The notes below the pieces were generated by a model that ran no database searches, was not told the origin of the DNA, and was given only the letters and a program-made list of their open reading frames with translations. 64,000 nt of DNA from Microbacterium sp. p3-SID336 (lineage in GTDB: Bacteria > Actinomycetota > Actinomycetes > Actinomycetales > Microbacteriaceae), in contig NZ_JALXPE010000010.1 in assembly GCF_025143365.1 (NCBI RefSeq), positions 14,746-78,745 of the forward strand. Direction: 5' to 3'. The translations under genes and the position numbers were made by a program. This document shows, piece after piece, positions 62,764 to 64,000 of the stretch. Every line of letters begins with the position of its first letter. Positions within the stretch are counted from its first letter, which is position 1.

Positions 62764-64000
62764 GCTGCTCCCTTCGGTGCGGGGACCCCCCGCGAGCGGA
62801 TCGCCTGGTACACGCGACGGGTGTTCTCCCCGTCGCGGAACGCATGCATCTCCGCGCTGAGCGTAGCGGAACGCGCAGACGCCGCGTCGAATGCGGCGCT
62901 GTCGCCGAGCAGCGCGTCCAGCTGCGCGAGCAGCTGCGTCCAGTCGGCGGCGGCTCCGGCGGCAGCCACGTCCCGATACCGGCCGTAGAAGCCGCGGGTC
63001 CTCGCGTAGTCCTCGGCGTCCGGAGCGAGGAACAGCACCGGCATCGCGAGCAGTCCCACGTCGTAGGCCAGCGACGAGTAGTCGGTCACGAGCACGTCGA
63101 CCGCGGCCAGTGCGGGTGTGACGTCGGCCAGCACGGTGCTCGGGAGCATCCGCACGCGTGTGCTCGGCAGGGGCGGCGTGTACGACCCCGCCCCCAGCGG
63201 GTGCGACCGCACCAGCAGCACCGCATCGCGCTCCTCGAGCACACGGATGATGTCGATCCACTCGCGCGCGGCGGGCACGGACGGGTCGGCGGCCCCGTCG
63301 CGCCAGGTCGGCGCGTACAGCACGATGCGCGCGTCGGCGGGGAGGTGCCCCGCGGCCGCCGTGAGGATCGACCGGGCCGCCGTGCGCCGCTGCGCGACCG
63401 ATCCGGCTGACAGCACGTCCACGCGCGGCTCGCCCGTCACCACGACCCGGTCGCCGCCGAGTCCGAACGCGGACTCGAGGCGACCGCGGGCGCGGTCCGA
63501 GGCGGCGGGGAGCACGCGGATGCGCTGCGCCGCGGCCCGGTACAGCACGCCGACGAGACGGCGCAGCAGCGGGGCTCCCGGGACAGCCGGCACCTGTGTG
63601 GTCGCCGGGGAGTCGAGACCGATGCGCTTGAGCGGGATCCCGTGCCAGAGCTGCACCACGAACGCGCCTCCGTTGCCGTACCGGTTCACGTCGCCCAGCC
63701 CGTGCGTCACCACGAGGACCCCGGCCCGCGCGGTGGCCCACCAGCCGCGCAGGCCCGATTTGGGCAGGGTGCGGATGCCGAGAGCGGCTGCGTCGCGGGC
63801 CTCTCGGTCGTTCGCGGTAAGCCAGAGCGTCTGGTGACCCTCCGCCGCGGCATGACGCTGCAGCGCGAGGGCGCCGTCGCCGATGCCGGCGCCGCAGCCG
63901 AAGACCCAGCGCTGGCCGCGCGGCACGAGAAGCGTGCCGAGGCGTCCGAGGGCGTACAGCGGGATGCGGGCGAGCTTGGCCGCGTTGCCGGTGCCGAAAG
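62760..64000 (-). CDS. CDP-glycerol glycerophosphotransferase family protein 3 (5' end outside window)
   Basis: The frame runs from the stop at 62760 to the last base of the window without a stop, more than 412 residues. A GTG at 63926 is possible, but the frame upstream of it (GNAAKLARIPLYALGRL, just before VPRGQRWVFGCGAG) matches the usual start of TagF-like proteins, so the true start is probably just beyond base 64000. Motifs: QLWHGIPLKRIGL, YAPTWRDG, VRSHPLGAGS, DVLVTDYSSLAYDVGLLAMPVLFLAPD. It overlaps protein 2 by four bases; the two probably act in sequence on one polymer. Confidence 0.88.
   Translation of the reverse strand, partial: FGTGNAAKLARIPLYALGRLGTLLVPRGQRWVFGCGAGIGDGALALQRHAAAEGHQTLWLTANDREARDAAALGIRTLPKSGLRGWWATARAGVLVVTHGLGDVNRYGNGGAFVVQLWHGIPLKRIGLDSPATTQVPAVPGAPLLRRLVGVLYRAAAQRIRVLPAASDRARGRLESAFGLGGDRVVVTGEPRVDVLSAGSVAQRRTAARSILTAAAGHLPADARIVLYAPTWRDGAADPSVPAAREWIDIIRVLEERDAVLLVRSHPLGAGSYTPPLPSTRVRMLPSTVLADVTPALAAVDVLVTDYSSLAYDVGLLAMPVLFLAPDAEDYARTRGFYGRYRDVAAAGAAADWTQLLAQLDALLGDSAAFDAASARSATLSAEMHAFRDGENTRRVYQAIRSRGVPAPKGAA

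Overview
The window is very GC-rich, densely coded actinobacterial DNA with many GTG starts and 4-base start/stop overlaps. Protein content (WhiB2, DUF3499, DUF5719, LytR-CpsA-Psr, GlfT2, DUF6541, DUF4012) and gene order suggest a Microbacterium-like member of the Microbacteriaceae. That placement is inferred from gene content and not tested by a search. No tRNA, rRNA, CRISPR array, phage or insertion sequence was recognised. No gap between genes exceeds 300 bases.

Layout: (1) 1-11.8 kb is a housekeeping and envelope-precursor block: an RDD protein tail, ahcY, a three-gene MacB-type ABC exporter, DUF3499, a zincin-like protein, DUF5719, a 1007-residue glycosyltransferase, whiB2 and manA. (2) 11.9-24.5 kb holds two tandem Wzy/WaaL-like membrane proteins and a compact mycobacterial-type galactan module (galE, glfT2, glfT1-like, a membrane-anchored protein, an ABC ATPase and permease, glf), then a nucleotide-sugar dehydrogenase and wecB. 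(3) 24.5-38.3 kb is the least familiar part. It has four paralogous GT-B-like glycosyltransferases sharing an odd DQF-AG-YGV motif, a ketosynthase III + acyl carrier protein + LpxD-like N-acyltransferase module, a deacetylase-like protein, an OafA-type acyltransferase and two tandem GT2 paralogues. (4) 38.4-47.7 kb has a PglK/MsbA-type ABC flippase, a WbpB/WbpE/WbpD-like set for 3-amino sugar synthesis, a polyprenol-phosphate GT2 with DUF2304, a DUF6541 membrane protein and a second ABC ATPase/permease exporter. (5) 47.8-55.7 kb holds secreted or surface proteins: an FG-GAP protein with a lysozyme-like head, a GT4, DUF4012, an LPxTG-like surface protein and an LCP ligase. (6) 55.7-58.9 kb is housekeeping: purE, purK, a PH-domain protein and birA. 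(7) 58.9-64 kb has three CDP-glycerol glycerophosphotransferase-like genes and a GT2, the last gene running off the window.

As a whole this is a cell-wall glycopolymer locus. It makes precursors (UDP-Galp to UDP-Galf; UDP-GlcNAc to UDP-ManNAc(A) and probably 3-amino derivatives), assembles chains with many glycosyltransferases, exports them by two Wzm/Wzt-like systems and a flippase, and probably attaches them to peptidoglycan through the LCP enzyme. The most unusual content is a lipid-A-like acylation kit (KAS III, ACP, LpxD homologue) inside a Gram-positive polysaccharide cluster, and the fourfold expansion of the DQF-AG-YGV glycosyltransferases. Many transcription units appear leaderless: a TAnnnT hexamer lies 6-7 bases upstream of the start codon at about sixteen sites.
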